This document shows, piece after piece, positions 37,433-46,489 of a stretch of 64,000 nt of DNA; positions within the stretch are counted from its first letter, which is position 1; each line of letters opens with the position of its first letter. Both the position numbers and the translations under genes were made by a program. The DNA is from Gracilibacillus oryzae (GTDB lineage: Bacteria; Bacillota; Bacilli; Bacillales; Amphibacillaceae). A model generated the notes under the pieces. The model was not told the origin of the DNA, ran no database searches, and saw only the letters and a list, made by a program, of their open reading frames with translations. The DNA is taken from the NCBI RefSeq assembly GCF_009498735.1, contig NZ_ML762430.1, positions 127,385-191,384 on the forward strand, written 5' to 3'.

Positions 37433-37533
37433 ATGGCAAACCTATTGTAAAGTAGGGACGCAAAGTTACAGATCCGGTATGCAGACGGATGGCTGAACTG
37501 CCTGGAATACAAACTACATGTATTTTAGGGAGG
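37433..37533 (+). promoter_or_regulatory. c-di-GMP-I (GEMM) riboswitch with translational expression platform
   Basis: The aptamer runs 37433-37504: GGCAAACC, a short stem with a GTAA-type loop, then the class signature GGGACGCAAAG (37455-37465), a P3 stem (GATCCG ... CGGAT) and GGCTGAACTGCC closing P1 (GGCA with TGCC). Immediately after it CCTGGAATACA (37501-37511) can pair along all 11 positions (two G-U) with TGTATTTTAGG (37519-37529), which contains the start of the AGGGAGG ribosome binding site. The first CC of that hairpin also belongs to P1, so the two structures exclude each other. This predicts that bound c-di-GMP frees the ribosome binding site (ON switch). The class is established knowledge; the platform is my inference. 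Confidence 0.85.
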
Positions 37534-37542
37534 AATAAACAA

Positions 37543-37674
37543 ATGGGAGAAGTTTTACAACTGGATTATGAATGGATCTACTTGCTATTGGAAGCAAAAG
37601 AAGCTGGCCTTACAGTAGACGAAGTAAAAGAATTTATAGAAAAAGAAAAATTAAAGGTACAGGAAATCGTCTAG
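37543..37674 (+). CDS. SinI-like anti-repressor
   Basis: This is a protein of 43 residues: LDYEWIYLLLEAKEAGLTVD followed by EVKEFIEKEKLK. This is the Sin-dimerisation helical hairpin: B. subtilis SinI has LDxEWVELMxEAKEA in the same place. SinI disrupts SinR and so releases biofilm matrix genes. No DNA-binding domain is present. ATG 37543 is nine bases after AGGGAGG; a longer frame from 37489 runs back into the riboswitch. No sinR gene is nearby, so the partner must be elsewhere. Family call from motif; partner and role inferred. Confidence 0.8.
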   Translation: MGEVLQLDYEWIYLLLEAKEAGLTVDEVKEFIEKEKLKVQEIV

Positions 37675-37707
37675 CTGTACTTCTTATATATATTAATCGT
37701 TAAAAAT

Positions 37708-37761
37708 CACTCCGTTTCGTTTTGGTCAATCTATTTGATTAGTGCGAATGGAGTGTTTTTA
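37708..37761 (+). terminator. terminator after the SinI-like gene
   Basis: CACTCC (37708-37713) pairs with GGAGTG (37750-37755), extended by TTCG/CGAA, and is followed by TTTTT. Confidence 0.65.
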
Positions 37762-37924
37762 TCTGATCATTGCAGGGTATATCTATAGAAGGCTTGATTG
37801 GAAGTTTTGCCATATAATTGTTATACTGAATAGAAAGCTTACATATTGACAACTAAAATGGCAGAAACTATTATCGAATTTCTATGAAATAATCTTAATC
37901 TTATGAAAGAAAGGATGACTGATT

Positions 37925-39139
37925 TTGACAACTAATATTCCGCGTATTGTTGTCCTTGGAGCAGGATATGCAGGTATGATGACAACCAAACGGTTAACAC
38001 AGCAGTTTGCTCCTGAGGAAGCTGAAATAACACTTGTCAACAAACATAATTACCATTACCAGACAACTTGGTTACACGAAGTTGCTGCTGGGACGATCGA
38101 TGTCAATCGTTCCCGTATTATGATTTCTGATGTAATAAATACAAGACGAGTAAACTTTGTACAGGATATGGTAAAGAAGATTCATCCTGACAAAAAACAG
38201 GTAGAGTTAGAGAGCGGCACGCTGGATTATGATTACTTAGTTATCGGTTTAGGATTTGAGAAAGCAACCTTTGGAATTCCGGGAATGGACGAGCATGCAT
38301 TTTCGATTCAGACAGTAGATAAGAGCCGAATGATCCGTGATCATATAGAATATCAATTTTCCCGGTATAAAACAGAGGAAAATCCTTCTGATGATATGCT
38401 GACAATTATAGTAGGCGGCGCCGGATTTACAGGAATTGAATTTGTTGGAGAACTGGCAGAACGCATACCAGTGCTTTGTAAAAAATATGATATTCCACGT
38501 AACCGTGTAAAAATCATTAACATCGAGGCAGCGCCTTCCATCTTGCCAGGGTTCGATCAGGAACTGTTAGAGTATGCAAAAGATTCATTATCAAGAAGAG
38601 GGATCGATTTCCTTACGTCCACGATGATCAAAGAAGTGAAGAAAGATGCGGTTATCGTTGGAGATGAAAAAGAAGAAATTAAATGTGGCACGTTTGTCTG
38701 GACAGGTGGCGTGCAGGCAAACAGAATAGTTGGCGAATCTGGTTTTGAGTTAACAAAAGGCAAAGTAAATGTTGATCAGACATTAAGGGCTCCTGGTTAT
38801 GAGGATGTATTTGTGCTTGGTGACTGTGCATGGGTAATGAATAAAGATACAGAAACACCTTATCCACCAACAGCACAAATCGCGATTCAGGAAGCGGATG
38901 TCTGTGCACATAATATTCGAACATTAATATTTGGCGGCACATTACAGGAATTCTTCTTCGATAATAAAGGGACTGTTGCATCATTAGGCGGCGGTGAAGC
39001 AATGGGGACTATTTTTGATGGCCATCAATTGTATGGTTTACAAGCAAAAATGATGAAACATGTTATTGATGACAGGTATCTATTTATGCTAGGCGGACCA
39101 GCACTAGTGTTGAAGAAAGGTAAATTCCGCCCATTTTAA
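37925..39139 (+). CDS. type II NADH:quinone oxidoreductase (YumB-like)
   Basis: This is a peripheral membrane flavoprotein of 404 residues that passes electrons from NADH to quinone without pumping protons. The N-terminal FAD Rossmann motif is VVLGAGYAGMMTTKRL (about 8-23) and the NADH motif is IIVGGAGFTGIEFVGELAER (about 160-179). The second FAD contact is VFVLGDCAWV, followed by PTAQIAIQEADVCAHNI, where the quinone channel lies. It starts at TTG behind AAAGGATG. It resembles B. subtilis YumB more than Ndh in length and sequence, as far as I remember. Confidence 0.9.
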   Translation: MTTNIPRIVVLGAGYAGMMTTKRLTQQFAPEEAEITLVNKHNYHYQTTWLHEVAAGTIDVNRSRIMISDVINTRRVNFVQDMVKKIHPDKKQVELESGTLDYDYLVIGLGFEKATFGIPGMDEHAFSIQTVDKSRMIRDHIEYQFSRYKTEENPSDDMLTIIVGGAGFTGIEFVGELAERIPVLCKKYDIPRNRVKIINIEAAPSILPGFDQELLEYAKDSLSRRGIDFLTSTMIKEVKKDAVIVGDEKEEIKCGTFVWTGGVQANRIVGESGFELTKGKVNVDQTLRAPGYEDVFVLGDCAWVMNKDTETPYPPTAQIAIQEADVCAHNIRTLIFGGTLQEFFFDNKGTVASLGGGEAMGTIFDGHQLYGLQAKMMKHVIDDRYLFMLGGPALVLKKGKFRPF

Positions 39140-39172
39140 TCACGGCGCCAACCGTCTGTCATACTCCTCTCT

Positions 39173-39297
39173 CAAGGTTCAAGTAACACGAAGAAAAGTA
39201 AGTGGGGGATAAAGAGACGCTAAGCATCCTGATAAGTTTCGCTAATGATCAGTGTGGGTACAAAAAAACATTGATCAAAGTCTCACTTTATAAGGGG
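39173..39297 (+). repeat. family A dispersed repeat, copy 3
   Basis: This is the most complete copy: GGTTCAAGTAACACG, AGTAAGTGGGGGATAAA, the core at 39215-39243, a hairpin TGATCAGTGT/ACATTGATCA (39245-39279) and AGTCTCACTTTATA. The last bases run into AAGGGGG, the ribosome binding site of the 32-residue gene at 39306. Confidence 0.7.
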
Positions 39298-39305
39298 GTT
39301 TTTTG

Positions 39306-39404
39306 ATGAAGAACACATTGTTTTACACATTAGTAACTGCAGCTGCAACAATTGCATATGTACTTATATCAAGAAAGTTAGAAGATAAGCGGGATTTTCG
39401 CTAA
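39306..39404 (+). CDS. 32-residue membrane microprotein
   Basis: The frame runs MKNTLFYTLVTAAATIAYVL, then ISRKLEDKRDFR: one membrane helix and a charged tail. AAGGGGG lies eight bases before ATG, and a terminator follows 12 bases after the stop, so it looks like a complete one-gene transcription unit. The 5' region is a family A repeat. I do not know its function. Confidence 0.55.
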   Translation: MKNTLFYTLVTAAATIAYVLISRKLEDKRDFR

Positions 39405-39415
39405 GTACTTTTAGG

Positions 39416-39443
39416 GCAGATACATTTATCGTATCTGCTTTTT
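39416..39443 (+). terminator. terminator after the microprotein gene
   Basis: GCAGATAC pairs perfectly with GTATCTGC across a seven-base loop, followed by TTTTT. Confidence 0.8.
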
Positions 39444-39494
39444 GTATTATACCGAGAATATTGCTGTATAATAATCTTAGTAAGGAGGCAGACA

Positions 39495-40136
39495 ATGTTT
39501 ACATTCTCTAATGTACAATACAAGGATATCTTAAAGATAGAAAAATTAACGTTTCAGGACAAGCAGATTATTTGTCTGTTCGGTGAAAGTGGCAGTGGAA
39601 AATCTACATTATTAAAAATGTTAAATGGAATGTTAACACAAGATAGTGGCAAGATTTTTTATAAAGAACGATTAATAGATGATTATGACCCGGTAGAGTT
39701 ACGAAAAAAAGTAGTGATGCTCGGACAAGATCCTGTTATGTTTCAAGGTACAGTGCGCGAGAACCTTCTGTTTGGTTTAAAGTTTACCGGAAAAAGCGAA
39801 GCAGATGATAGCAAACTGAAAGAGTTATTAAAAGACCTGCGTTTAGAAAAGAACTTAGAAGATGATGCAGATCAATTATCTGGCGGGGAGAAACAGCGTG
39901 TTGCATTTGGCAGGGTGTTGTTAATGGAGGCAGCAGAGGTATATTTATTAGATGAACCAACCTCTGCTCTTGACGAAGAAACGGAAACAAAAGTGATGAG
40001 TGTATTTACCCAACATATCAAAAGGGAAGGAAAATCAGCTATTTTTGTTACCCATTCGAAAGAAGTGGCAGAAAAATATGCAGATCAAATCATCTATATG
40101 AATGAAGTACTTGCCAATGAGGAGATATCGGAATGA
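39495..40136 (+). CDS. fetA: ABC transporter ATP-binding protein (FetA/YbbL type)
   Basis: This is an ABC ATPase of 213 residues: Walker A GESGSGKST (about 33-41), Q-loop MLGQDPVMF, signature LSGGEKQRVAFGR, Walker B AEVYLLDEPTSALD and the H-loop THSKE. It overlaps the permease gene by four bases, and that permease is of the UPF0014 family, so together they form a FetAB-type exporter. In E. coli FetAB exports iron and protects against oxidative stress; the substrate here is inferred from that family. Start ATG behind AAGGAGG. Confidence 0.85.
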   Translation: MFTFSNVQYKDILKIEKLTFQDKQIICLFGESGSGKSTLLKMLNGMLTQDSGKIFYKERLIDDYDPVELRKKVVMLGQDPVMFQGTVRENLLFGLKFTGKSEADDSKLKELLKDLRLEKNLEDDADQLSGGEKQRVAFGRVLLMEAAEVYLLDEPTSALDEETETKVMSVFTQHIKREGKSAIFVTHSKEVAEKYADQIIYMNEVLANEEISE

Positions 40137-40912
40137 ATAATATGTTAGATATTACTTTGTTGCAGCTTATCTCAGCATATATTTTTATTATCATACTCCT
40201 TGCAATAGTAAGGTGGCGCAAAATTCCGCGTGAAAAAGAAATAATTATCGCAACACTCAGAATGACCATTCAATTGGTTCTCGTAGGCTATTTGTTAGTG
40301 TACATATTCGAGAATGAGAACTGGATTTATTCTGTACTTGTTATCACCGTAATGGAAACTTTCGCTGTCTATAATATTTTTAAACGAACCAAAAAAGAAA
40401 TGAATGCAGATTTGAAAAAAATTATTGCTGTTGCCATGGTTTCTGGTACACTGGCTGCTTTTCTGTATTTTAATTTTATTGTTGTCCAATTTTCACCATG
40501 GTATGATCCGCGCTATTTTATCCCGATTGCAGGAATGTTGATCGGAAATTCGATGACAGGTATTACACTTGGTGTCAGTGCTTTGATCGAAGGCTTCTCT
40601 TCAAGAAAAAAAGAGGTAGAAGCTGCTTTAATGCTTGGTGCCACCCCTAATCAGGCATCACAGGGAATTGTCAATCATGCATTTGATTCAGCAATACTGC
40701 CTACTATAAACAGTATGGTCGGGATGGGGATCGTTTTCTTACCTGGTATGATGACAGGGGTTATTTTGTCAGGAGCAGGTCCGCTTGATGCGATTAAATA
40801 TCAAATTGCGATCATGTTAGGGATAACAGGGAGTGTTTCTCTATCAGTCATTATCTTCCTTTATTATGGGTACAAAACATTTTTCAACAAAAGGGCACAA
40901 TTAAAACTATAA
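40133..40912 (+). CDS. fetB: FetB/YbbM family ABC permease
   Basis: This is an integral membrane protein of 259 residues with about seven membrane segments, of the UPF0014 family. The conserved stretch IPIAGMLIGNSMTGITLGVS (about 133-152) and the cytoplasmic loop EAALMLGATPNQASQGIVNHA identify it. The later GMGIVFLPGMMTGVILSGAGPLDAIKYQI is another family signature. It is coupled to the ATPase gene through an ATGA overlap. It likely exports iron or another metal. Confidence 0.87.
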   Translation: MNNMLDITLLQLISAYIFIIILLAIVRWRKIPREKEIIIATLRMTIQLVLVGYLLVYIFENENWIYSVLVITVMETFAVYNIFKRTKKEMNADLKKIIAVAMVSGTLAAFLYFNFIVVQFSPWYDPRYFIPIAGMLIGNSMTGITLGVSALIEGFSSRKKEVEAALMLGATPNQASQGIVNHAFDSAILPTINSMVGMGIVFLPGMMTGVILSGAGPLDAIKYQIAIMLGITGSVSLSVIIFLYYGYKTFFNKRAQLKL

Positions 40913-40918
40913 TTTTTC

Positions 40919-40948
40919 TTGACGTTTCCCTATGTTTTTGGATAAAAT
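40919..40948 (+). promoter_or_regulatory. promoter of the valS leader
   Basis: TTGACG (40919-40924) and TAAAAT (40943-40948) with an 18-base spacer lie directly before the T-box leader. Transcription would start near 40955. Confidence 0.6.
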
Positions 40949-40954
40949 AACATA

Positions 40955-41223
40955 TAATCAAATGGCAAGATGCAATGACGAGGAAGAGTACTGCACACTT
41001 ATCGTAAGAGAAGAGAACCCGAGGCTGAAAGGTTTTCCCGAAAAAGATGCAGGAAGGTAGCCTTTGAAGCAGCTTTACTGAATACGAAAAAGTAGGTAAA
41101 GCCGGTTGAACCGTTATCTCATCAATGAGTGTATAAGTAGCAGTACTTATAAACAAAGGTGGTACCACGGAAATCCAATCCTTTTCGTCCTTTACAACAG
41201 TAAGGGCGGGAAGGATTTTTTTG
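40955..41223 (+). promoter_or_regulatory. T-box leader of valS
   Basis: The T-box sequence AAAGGTGGTACCACGG is at 41155-41170. It is followed by a terminator whose arms ATCCTT and AAGGAT bracket CGTCC/GGGCG and end in T7 (41177-41223). Upstream, the long stem I region (40975-41080) contains GACGAGGAAGAGTACT-like T-box features. GTA at 41057-41059 (in GGAAGGTAGCC) is a candidate valine specifier, but I could not prove its position in the specifier loop. Uncharged tRNA-Val should pair through the T-box and favour antitermination, raising valS. Confidence 0.88.
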
Positions 41224-41284
41224 TTTAGGATCATTTGCTCCAGCTACTATGTTGTTAGCAAATTATTTTATCACTTTGATTGGA

Positions 41285-41360
41285 GTGGAGTACAGTCGAC
41301 TCCAGCGGGGAAAGCATCGGCTGAAGGGATGTCCGCGGAAAGCGACTGTCTGGAACGGAA
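41285..41360. repeat. family B-like palindromic repeat inside the valS leader
   Basis: ACAGTCG (41292-41298) pairs with CGACTGT (41343-41349). The inside reads GACTCCAGCGGGGAAAG, GCTGAAGG and CCGCGGAAAG, the same core logic as family B (GACTCC, CTGAAG, CGGAAAG). It lies between the T-box terminator and valS, lengthening the gap to nearly 200 bases. Confidence 0.6.
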
Positions 41361-41418
41361 ATCAACATTGCTTGAGCGCTTAATATTTTTAATTATTTCC
41401 TAAAGGAGGAATTTAGAT

Positions 41419-44070
41419 ATGTCAGAACAACATGAAGTAAATTTACCACCCAAATATGACCCGACAGCAGTTGAGAAAGGCCGTTATGATTATTGGGTAA
41501 ATGGAAAGTTTTTTGAGGCAGAAAGAAATCCGGACAAAGAGCCATTTACCATTGTGATCCCGCCGCCAAACGTAACAGGAAAGCTTCACATCGGCCATGC
41601 ATGGGATACGACACTGCAAGACATTGTAACAAGAATTAAGAGAATGCAAGGTTATGACGTACTGTACTTACCTGGTATGGATCATGCGGGAATTGCGACA
41701 CAGGCAAAAGTCGAGGAAAAACTCCGTGAACAAGGCATCAGCCGTTATGACTTGGGCCGCGAGAAATTTTTAGAAAAAGCATGGGACTGGAAGGAAGAGT
41801 ATGCCGGATTTATCCGTGAACAATGGGCGAAGATGGGTCTTGGCCTCGACTATTCGCGGGAACGGTTTACGTTAGATGAAGGCTTATCAGAAGCGGTAAA
41901 AGAAGTTTTCGTAAAATTATATGAGAAAGGGCTTATTTACCGTGGGGAGTATATTATTAACTGGGACCCTGCAACAAAAACAGCACTTTCAGACATTGAA
42001 GTAATCTATCAAGATGTTCAAGGCCATTTTTACCATATGAGATATCCACTCGCTGACGGAAGTGGACATATTGAAATTGCTACAACACGTCCAGAAACAA
42101 TGCTTGGAGATACAGCTGTAGCTGTTCACCCGGAAGATGAGCGTTACAAGCATCTAATCGGTAAAAAAGTCAAATTGCCAATTGTAGGCCGTGAGATCGA
42201 AATTGTAGCAGACGATTATGTTGATATGGAATTTGGTTCAGGTGCCGTGAAAATTACCCCAGCACATGATCCGAATGACTTTGAAATTGGAAACCGCCAC
42301 AATTTAGAGCGTGTGCTTGTGATGAATGAAGATGGCACAATGAATGAAAATGCTGGCAAATATCAAGGATTAGACCGATTTGAATGCCGTAAACAGATTG
42401 TGAAGGATTTACAGGCAGAAGGAATTTTGTTTGAAATTGAAGACCACATGCACTCTGTGGGTCACTCTGAGCGAAGCGGGGCAGTTGTAGAACCATACTT
42501 ATCCACTCAATGGTTTGTCAAAATGCAGCCACTTGCAGATAATGCAGTTGCAATGCAAAATGGCTCAGATGAGGAAAAAGTCCACTTTGTACCAGACCGT
42601 TTTGAGAAAACGTATTTACGCTGGATGGAAAACATCCGTGATTGGTGTATTTCCCGTCAATTATGGTGGGGTCACAGAATTCCAGCATGGTATCACAAAG
42701 AAACTGGTGAGGTATATGTAGGAAAAGAAGCACCAGAAGATGCGGAAAACTGGGAGCAAGATACAGATGTCCTTGATACATGGTTCTCGTCTGCATTGTG
42801 GCCATTTTCTACATTAAATTGGCCTGATACAGAAGATGAAGATTTTAAACACTTCTTCCCAACAAATGCACTCGTAACAGGCTATGATATTATCTTTTTC
42901 TGGGTAGCTCGGATGATTTTCCAATCAAAAGAATTTAATGGTGAACGACCATTTAAAGATGTGTTAATTCACGGACTTGTTCGTGATGCGGAAGGCCGCA
43001 AAATGAGTAAATCACTTGGTAATGGGGTAGACCCAATGGAAGTAATCGAGAAATACGGAGCTGACTCGTTACGTTATTTTCTTTCCACAGGTTCAAGCCC
43101 AGGCCAGGATTTACGTTTTCAATGGGAAAAAGTCGAATCAACCTGGAACTTTGTCAATAAAATCTGGAATGCTTCACGCTTTGCTTTAATGAACATGAAT
43201 GGCTTAAAGTATGAGGAAATTGATTTAACTGGCAAAAAATCTGTGGCTGATCACTGGATCTTAACCCGTCTTAATGAAACAATTGAGCAAGTGACTCGTA
43301 ATGTAGATAAATACGATTTTGGTGAAGCTGGACGTTACTTGTACAATTTCATCTGGGATGATTTCTGTGACTGGTATATTGAAATGGCCAAACTTCCATT
43401 ATATGGAGAAGACGAAGCAGCAAAACTAACAACACGATCTGTTTTGGCTTATGTTCTAGATAATACAATGCGTATGCTTCATCCGTTTATGCCATTTGTG
43501 ACAGAGGAAATCTGGCAACAGCTTCCACACGAAGGAGAATCCATTGTGCTGGCAAGCTGGCCAACCGTAAACCAGGAATTATCGAATAAAGATGCATCTC
43601 AAGTGATGCAGCAATTAGTAGCAATTATCCGCTCTGTTCGTAATATACGTGCAGAAGTAGATACACCATTATCAAAAGAGATTCCAATCATGATTCAGGC
43701 AAGTGATGAAAACGGAAAAGCTCAATTAGAAGAAAACCGCGAATATATCGATCGTTTCTGTAACCCAAGTGAGCTGACAATTGATACAAACATTCAGGCA
43801 CCAGGAAAAGCCATGTCAGCAGTTGTGACAGGTGCAGAGATCTTTTTACCACTTGAAGGGCTGATAGACATTGACAAAGAACTGGCAAGACTGGAAGCAG
43901 AAGTAGAGAAATTAAACAAAGAAGTAGAGCGTGTTGATAAAAAATTATCGAATGAAGGTTTTGTGAAAAAAGCACCCGAGCAAGTAGTGGAAGCTGAAAA
44001 AGCAAAGCAGCAGGACTATATCGATAAACGTGAAAAAGTCCAGGCACGTATTGCCGAATTAAAAGGCTAA
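41419..44070 (+). CDS. valS: valyl-tRNA synthetase
   Basis: This is a class I synthetase of 883 residues. The HIGH motif is in [15 protein letters not shown] (about 49-61) and KMSKS is in [14 protein letters not shown] (about 525). The editing domain has the [17 protein letters not shown] signature, and [13 protein letters not shown] is typical for ValRS. The C-terminal coiled coil that touches the tRNA is at about 815-883 ([20 protein letters not shown]). ATG is behind AAAGGAGG. Expression is predicted to be controlled by the upstream T-box. Confidence 0.97.
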   Translation: MSEQHEVNLPPKYDPTAVEKGRYDYWVNGKFFEAERNPDKEPFTIVIPPPNVTGKLHIGHAWDTTLQDIVTRIKRMQGYDVLYLPGMDHAGIATQAKVEEKLREQGISRYDLGREKFLEKAWDWKEEYAGFIREQWAKMGLGLDYSRERFTLDEGLSEAVKEVFVKLYEKGLIYRGEYIINWDPATKTALSDIEVIYQDVQGHFYHMRYPLADGSGHIEIATTRPETMLGDTAVAVHPEDERYKHLIGKKVKLPIVGREIEIVADDYVDMEFGSGAVKITPAHDPNDFEIGNRHNLERVLVMNEDGTMNENAGKYQGLDRFECRKQIVKDLQAEGILFEIEDHMHSVGHSERSGAVVEPYLSTQWFVKMQPLADNAVAMQNGSDEEKVHFVPDRFEKTYLRWMENIRDWCISRQLWWGHRIPAWYHKETGEVYVGKEAPEDAENWEQDTDVLDTWFSSALWPFSTLNWPDTEDEDFKHFFPTNALVTGYDIIFFWVARMIFQSKEFNGERPFKDVLIHGLVRDAEGRKMSKSLGNGVDPMEVIEKYGADSLRYFLSTGSSPGQDLRFQWEKVESTWNFVNKIWNASRFALMNMNGLKYEEIDLTGKKSVADHWILTRLNETIEQVTRNVDKYDFGEAGRYLYNFIWDDFCDWYIEMAKLPLYGEDEAAKLTTRSVLAYVLDNTMRMLHPFMPFVTEEIWQQLPHEGESIVLASWPTVNQELSNKDASQVMQQLVAIIRSVRNIRAEVDTPLSKEIPIMIQASDENGKAQLEENREYIDRFCNPSELTIDTNIQAPGKAMSAVVTGAEIFLPLEGLIDIDKELARLEAEVEKLNKEVERVDKKLSNEGFVKKAPEQVVEAEKAKQQDYIDKREKVQARIAELKG

Positions 44071-44082
44071 AACACGATCATA

Positions 44083-44123
44083 AACAGGAGCAGAACTCTT
44101 AATAGAGCTGTTCCTGTTTTTTT
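44083..44123 (+). terminator. terminator after valS
   Basis: AACAGGAGCAG and CTGTTCCTGTT form the stem, followed by T7. Confidence 0.8.
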
Positions 44124-44233
44124 GGTATTTCGCCTATGTTAAAATATAATTGATAACTTTTTTATAGAATAAAATTACAAATGGTGTATTATATAAATAG
44201 AAATCCACGTGATTCACGCGGTTTTCTGGAACT

Positions 44234-45118
44234 CTATAATTGCGTGATGATGTGATCCAAAATCGGCTCTGCAACATTTACACCAGTGTGTTTAAGAATA
44301 TTGGCAACATGAGCATTTGTATTTACCTCACAAATGATCGGTTCTCCATTTTTTCCAATTAATAAGTCGACACCACAATAAGTGGCACCAACAGCCTTGG
44401 CAGCCGCAACTGCTAACTCTTTTTCTGCCGGAGAAGCGTGATATCCCTCTACTTTGCTGCCTAGATAAACATTTGCCCGAAAGTCAATGTCGGAGCTTCG
44501 TTTTAATCCTGCTACAACTTTATCTCCAACAACGAAAATCCGTATATCCCTGCCATAACTAGAATCAACGAATTCCTGCAATACAAAAGGTTTATCATAA
44601 ATTGCTTTAATCCTGGCAATATATTCTTCTTCGTTATGAATAAGATAGACTTGCTCTCCGAATGATCCATAGCCTTCCTTCATAATAAAAGGGTAAGAAA
44701 ATTCTTTTGCCAATGTTAAGAAAGACTCCAATTCTATTGTCGTTGTATTGGAAAAGATTTTTGGAGCTATCACTGTTTTTGGAATATTTACGTTTTTTTT
44801 GGCTAAATGTTGATACATTAGTACTTTATTATCACATATTTCGATACTTTGAGCATTGTTGTATACAGGAATATCAAGTAACTCTAATTGACGAGCAAGA
44901 GCGATATCTTTATCATGGAAGATAACAAATGAAGGTAGCTCCCATCCTTCGGCATGTTTAAGATAAACCCCATTTTTTGTTGCTTGATAACACAAATGAT
45001 TATTTGCTACTACATTAATTTCTATATTTTTCTCGCTTCCTGTTTTTTTTATTTGTTTAGGAAACTGGAGAAAGGCCTCTGCTGCCAGATGACCATTGTA
45101 AATAACCCAACCGTTCAA
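44234..45118 (-). CDS. RimK-type ATP-grasp ligase
   Basis: This is a protein of 294 residues. The ATP-grasp fold is shown by the lysine in YPFIMKEGYGSFGEQVYLI (glycine-rich loop), the hinge FVLQEFVDSSYGRDIRIFVVGD (RimK signature) and the metal-binding end YCGVDLLIGKNGEPIICEVNTNAH (EVN). The N-terminal WVIYNGHLAAEAFLQFPKQI resembles the YheCD/RimK N-domain. RimK enzymes ligate amino acids such as glutamate to a carboxyl group; the acceptor is unknown. It is divergent from folC. Confidence 0.82.
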   Translation of the reverse strand: MNGWVIYNGHLAAEAFLQFPKQIKKTGSEKNIEINVVANNHLCYQATKNGVYLKHAEGWELPSFVIFHDKDIALARQLELLDIPVYNNAQSIEICDNKVLMYQHLAKKNVNIPKTVIAPKIFSNTTTIELESFLTLAKEFSYPFIMKEGYGSFGEQVYLIHNEEEYIARIKAIYDKPFVLQEFVDSSYGRDIRIFVVGDKVVAGLKRSSDIDFRANVYLGSKVEGYHASPAEKELAVAAAKAVGATYCGVDLLIGKNGEPIICEVNTNAHVANILKHTGVNVAEPILDHIITQL

Positions 45119-45220
45119 AATGATCGCTCCTTTTTTTATTAGGAAAGTAAACTTATAGCACTGAACTATTTTCTAAATTGTATCACACAATGATAATGCA
45201 AAAATTTAAATAAAGAAAGT

Positions 45221-46489
45221 GTGAAGAAAGTGAATACATTCGATGAAGTGGAAGCCTTCTTTGCCTCAAGAAGGAAGTTAGGCATTAAACAGGGATTAGA
45301 GAGACTGGATTATCTGTTGGAAAAGACCAATCATCCCGAAATGCAATTAAAGGCAGTTCACCTGGCTGGGACCAACGGAAAAGGGTCCACTCTTACTTAT
45401 ATGAAAGAAGTACTGATAGAAAGCGGCTATAAAGTTGGGTCATTTGTTTCCCCAGGGCTGCCAACAATCCGGGACCATATGATGATTAATCATCAGACAA
45501 TATCAGAGGAGGAATTTATCGCTGTTTTAAATGATCTTCTGCCATTGATAGTAGAAATGGACCAGATGGATAAGGCACCATCTGAATATGAAATATTGAT
45601 GGTGATGACTTTTTTATATTTTTCCGGACAGACAGACATTGTATTAATTGAGACATGTATGGGTGGGAAAGAGGATGTGACAAACCGAATAAAGCCTATG
45701 ATAACGATCATTACAACCGTTGATTATGATCATATGGGCTTTTTAGGAAGCAGTCTTGCGGAGATTGCGGTACATAAAGCAGGCATTATAAAAAAACAGG
45801 TACCCGTAGTGGTTGGCGACCTTCCGCAAGAGGCGCTGGAAGTTGTTTTGCAAAAAGCAAACTCAGTAAATGCACCAGTCTATCAGTATAAAAAAGATTA
45901 TCTTGTGAAGGATTGGCAATGGAAAGCAAAGACCCAGCAGTTTACATTTGTACATCACAAAGAGATTCCCGTTGAGATTTCTATGTTAGGATCTCACCAG
46001 GCAGACAATGCTGCAAATGCGTTGATGGCAATGCAATTATTAATAGACGATGGATGGGCCATTGAACAGCATGCATTACAAAAAGGAATGAAACAGGCTA
46101 AGATACATAACCGCCTGGAAATGATCAGGGAAGAACCGGCCATTTTGATTGATGGTGCTCATAACACTTCCAGTATAAAGAAATTAACAGATACGATACA
46201 AACATATTGGAAAGACAAGCGAATCTTTATCCTGTTTAGTGCATTTAAAGATAAAGAAATAGCGAAAATGACAGAATTGCTTAGCCGAAATTGTGACAGG
46301 TTAGTTGTGACTACCTTTGACCATCCGCGAGCATTATCAGCAGATAATATAGCAGATAGTTTTGAATTCTATTCCAATTACAAAGATGCTTTAAAAGAAA
46401 TAACAGAACGGATGAGACAAGATGATTGCCTGATAATCACAGGGTCCCTGCATTTTGTGGAAGAAGTAAAAAAACATATTCAAAATTAA
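45221..46489 (+). CDS. folC: folylpolyglutamate synthase/dihydrofolate synthase
   Basis: This enzyme of 422 residues of the Mur ligase family adds glutamate to folates. The ATP loop is GTNGKGSTLTYMKEVL (about 49-65), preceded by LKAVHLAG. The Mg/phosphate region is ETCMGGKEDVTNRIKP, TTVDYDHMGFLGSSL carries the central domain contact, and the C-terminal domain has LIDGAHNTSSIKKLTDT. Starts GTG 45221 and GTG 45230 are both possible, the ribosome binding site being weak (AAAGAAAG). The first is kept. It follows valS as in B. subtilis, with the ATP-grasp gene inserted between them. Confidence 0.93.
   Translation: MKKVNTFDEVEAFFASRRKLGIKQGLERLDYLLEKTNHPEMQLKAVHLAGTNGKGSTLTYMKEVLIESGYKVGSFVSPGLPTIRDHMMINHQTISEEEFIAVLNDLLPLIVEMDQMDKAPSEYEILMVMTFLYFSGQTDIVLIETCMGGKEDVTNRIKPMITIITTVDYDHMGFLGSSLAEIAVHKAGIIKKQVPVVVGDLPQEALEVVLQKANSVNAPVYQYKKDYLVKDWQWKAKTQQFTFVHHKEIPVEISMLGSHQADNAANALMAMQLLIDDGWAIEQHALQKGMKQAKIHNRLEMIREEPAILIDGAHNTSSIKKLTDTIQTYWKDKRIFILFSAFKDKEIAKMTELLSRNCDRLVVTTFDHPRALSADNIADSFEFYSNYKDALKEITERMRQDDCLIITGSLHFVEEVKKHIQN

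Noticed and set aside
37268-37450. 60-codon frame ending inside the riboswitch
   Set aside because: No ribosome binding site; it reads into the aptamer, whose conservation is explained by RNA structure.
41221-41403. 60-codon frame upstream of valS
   Set aside because: It starts in the terminator T-run and covers the palindromic repeat.
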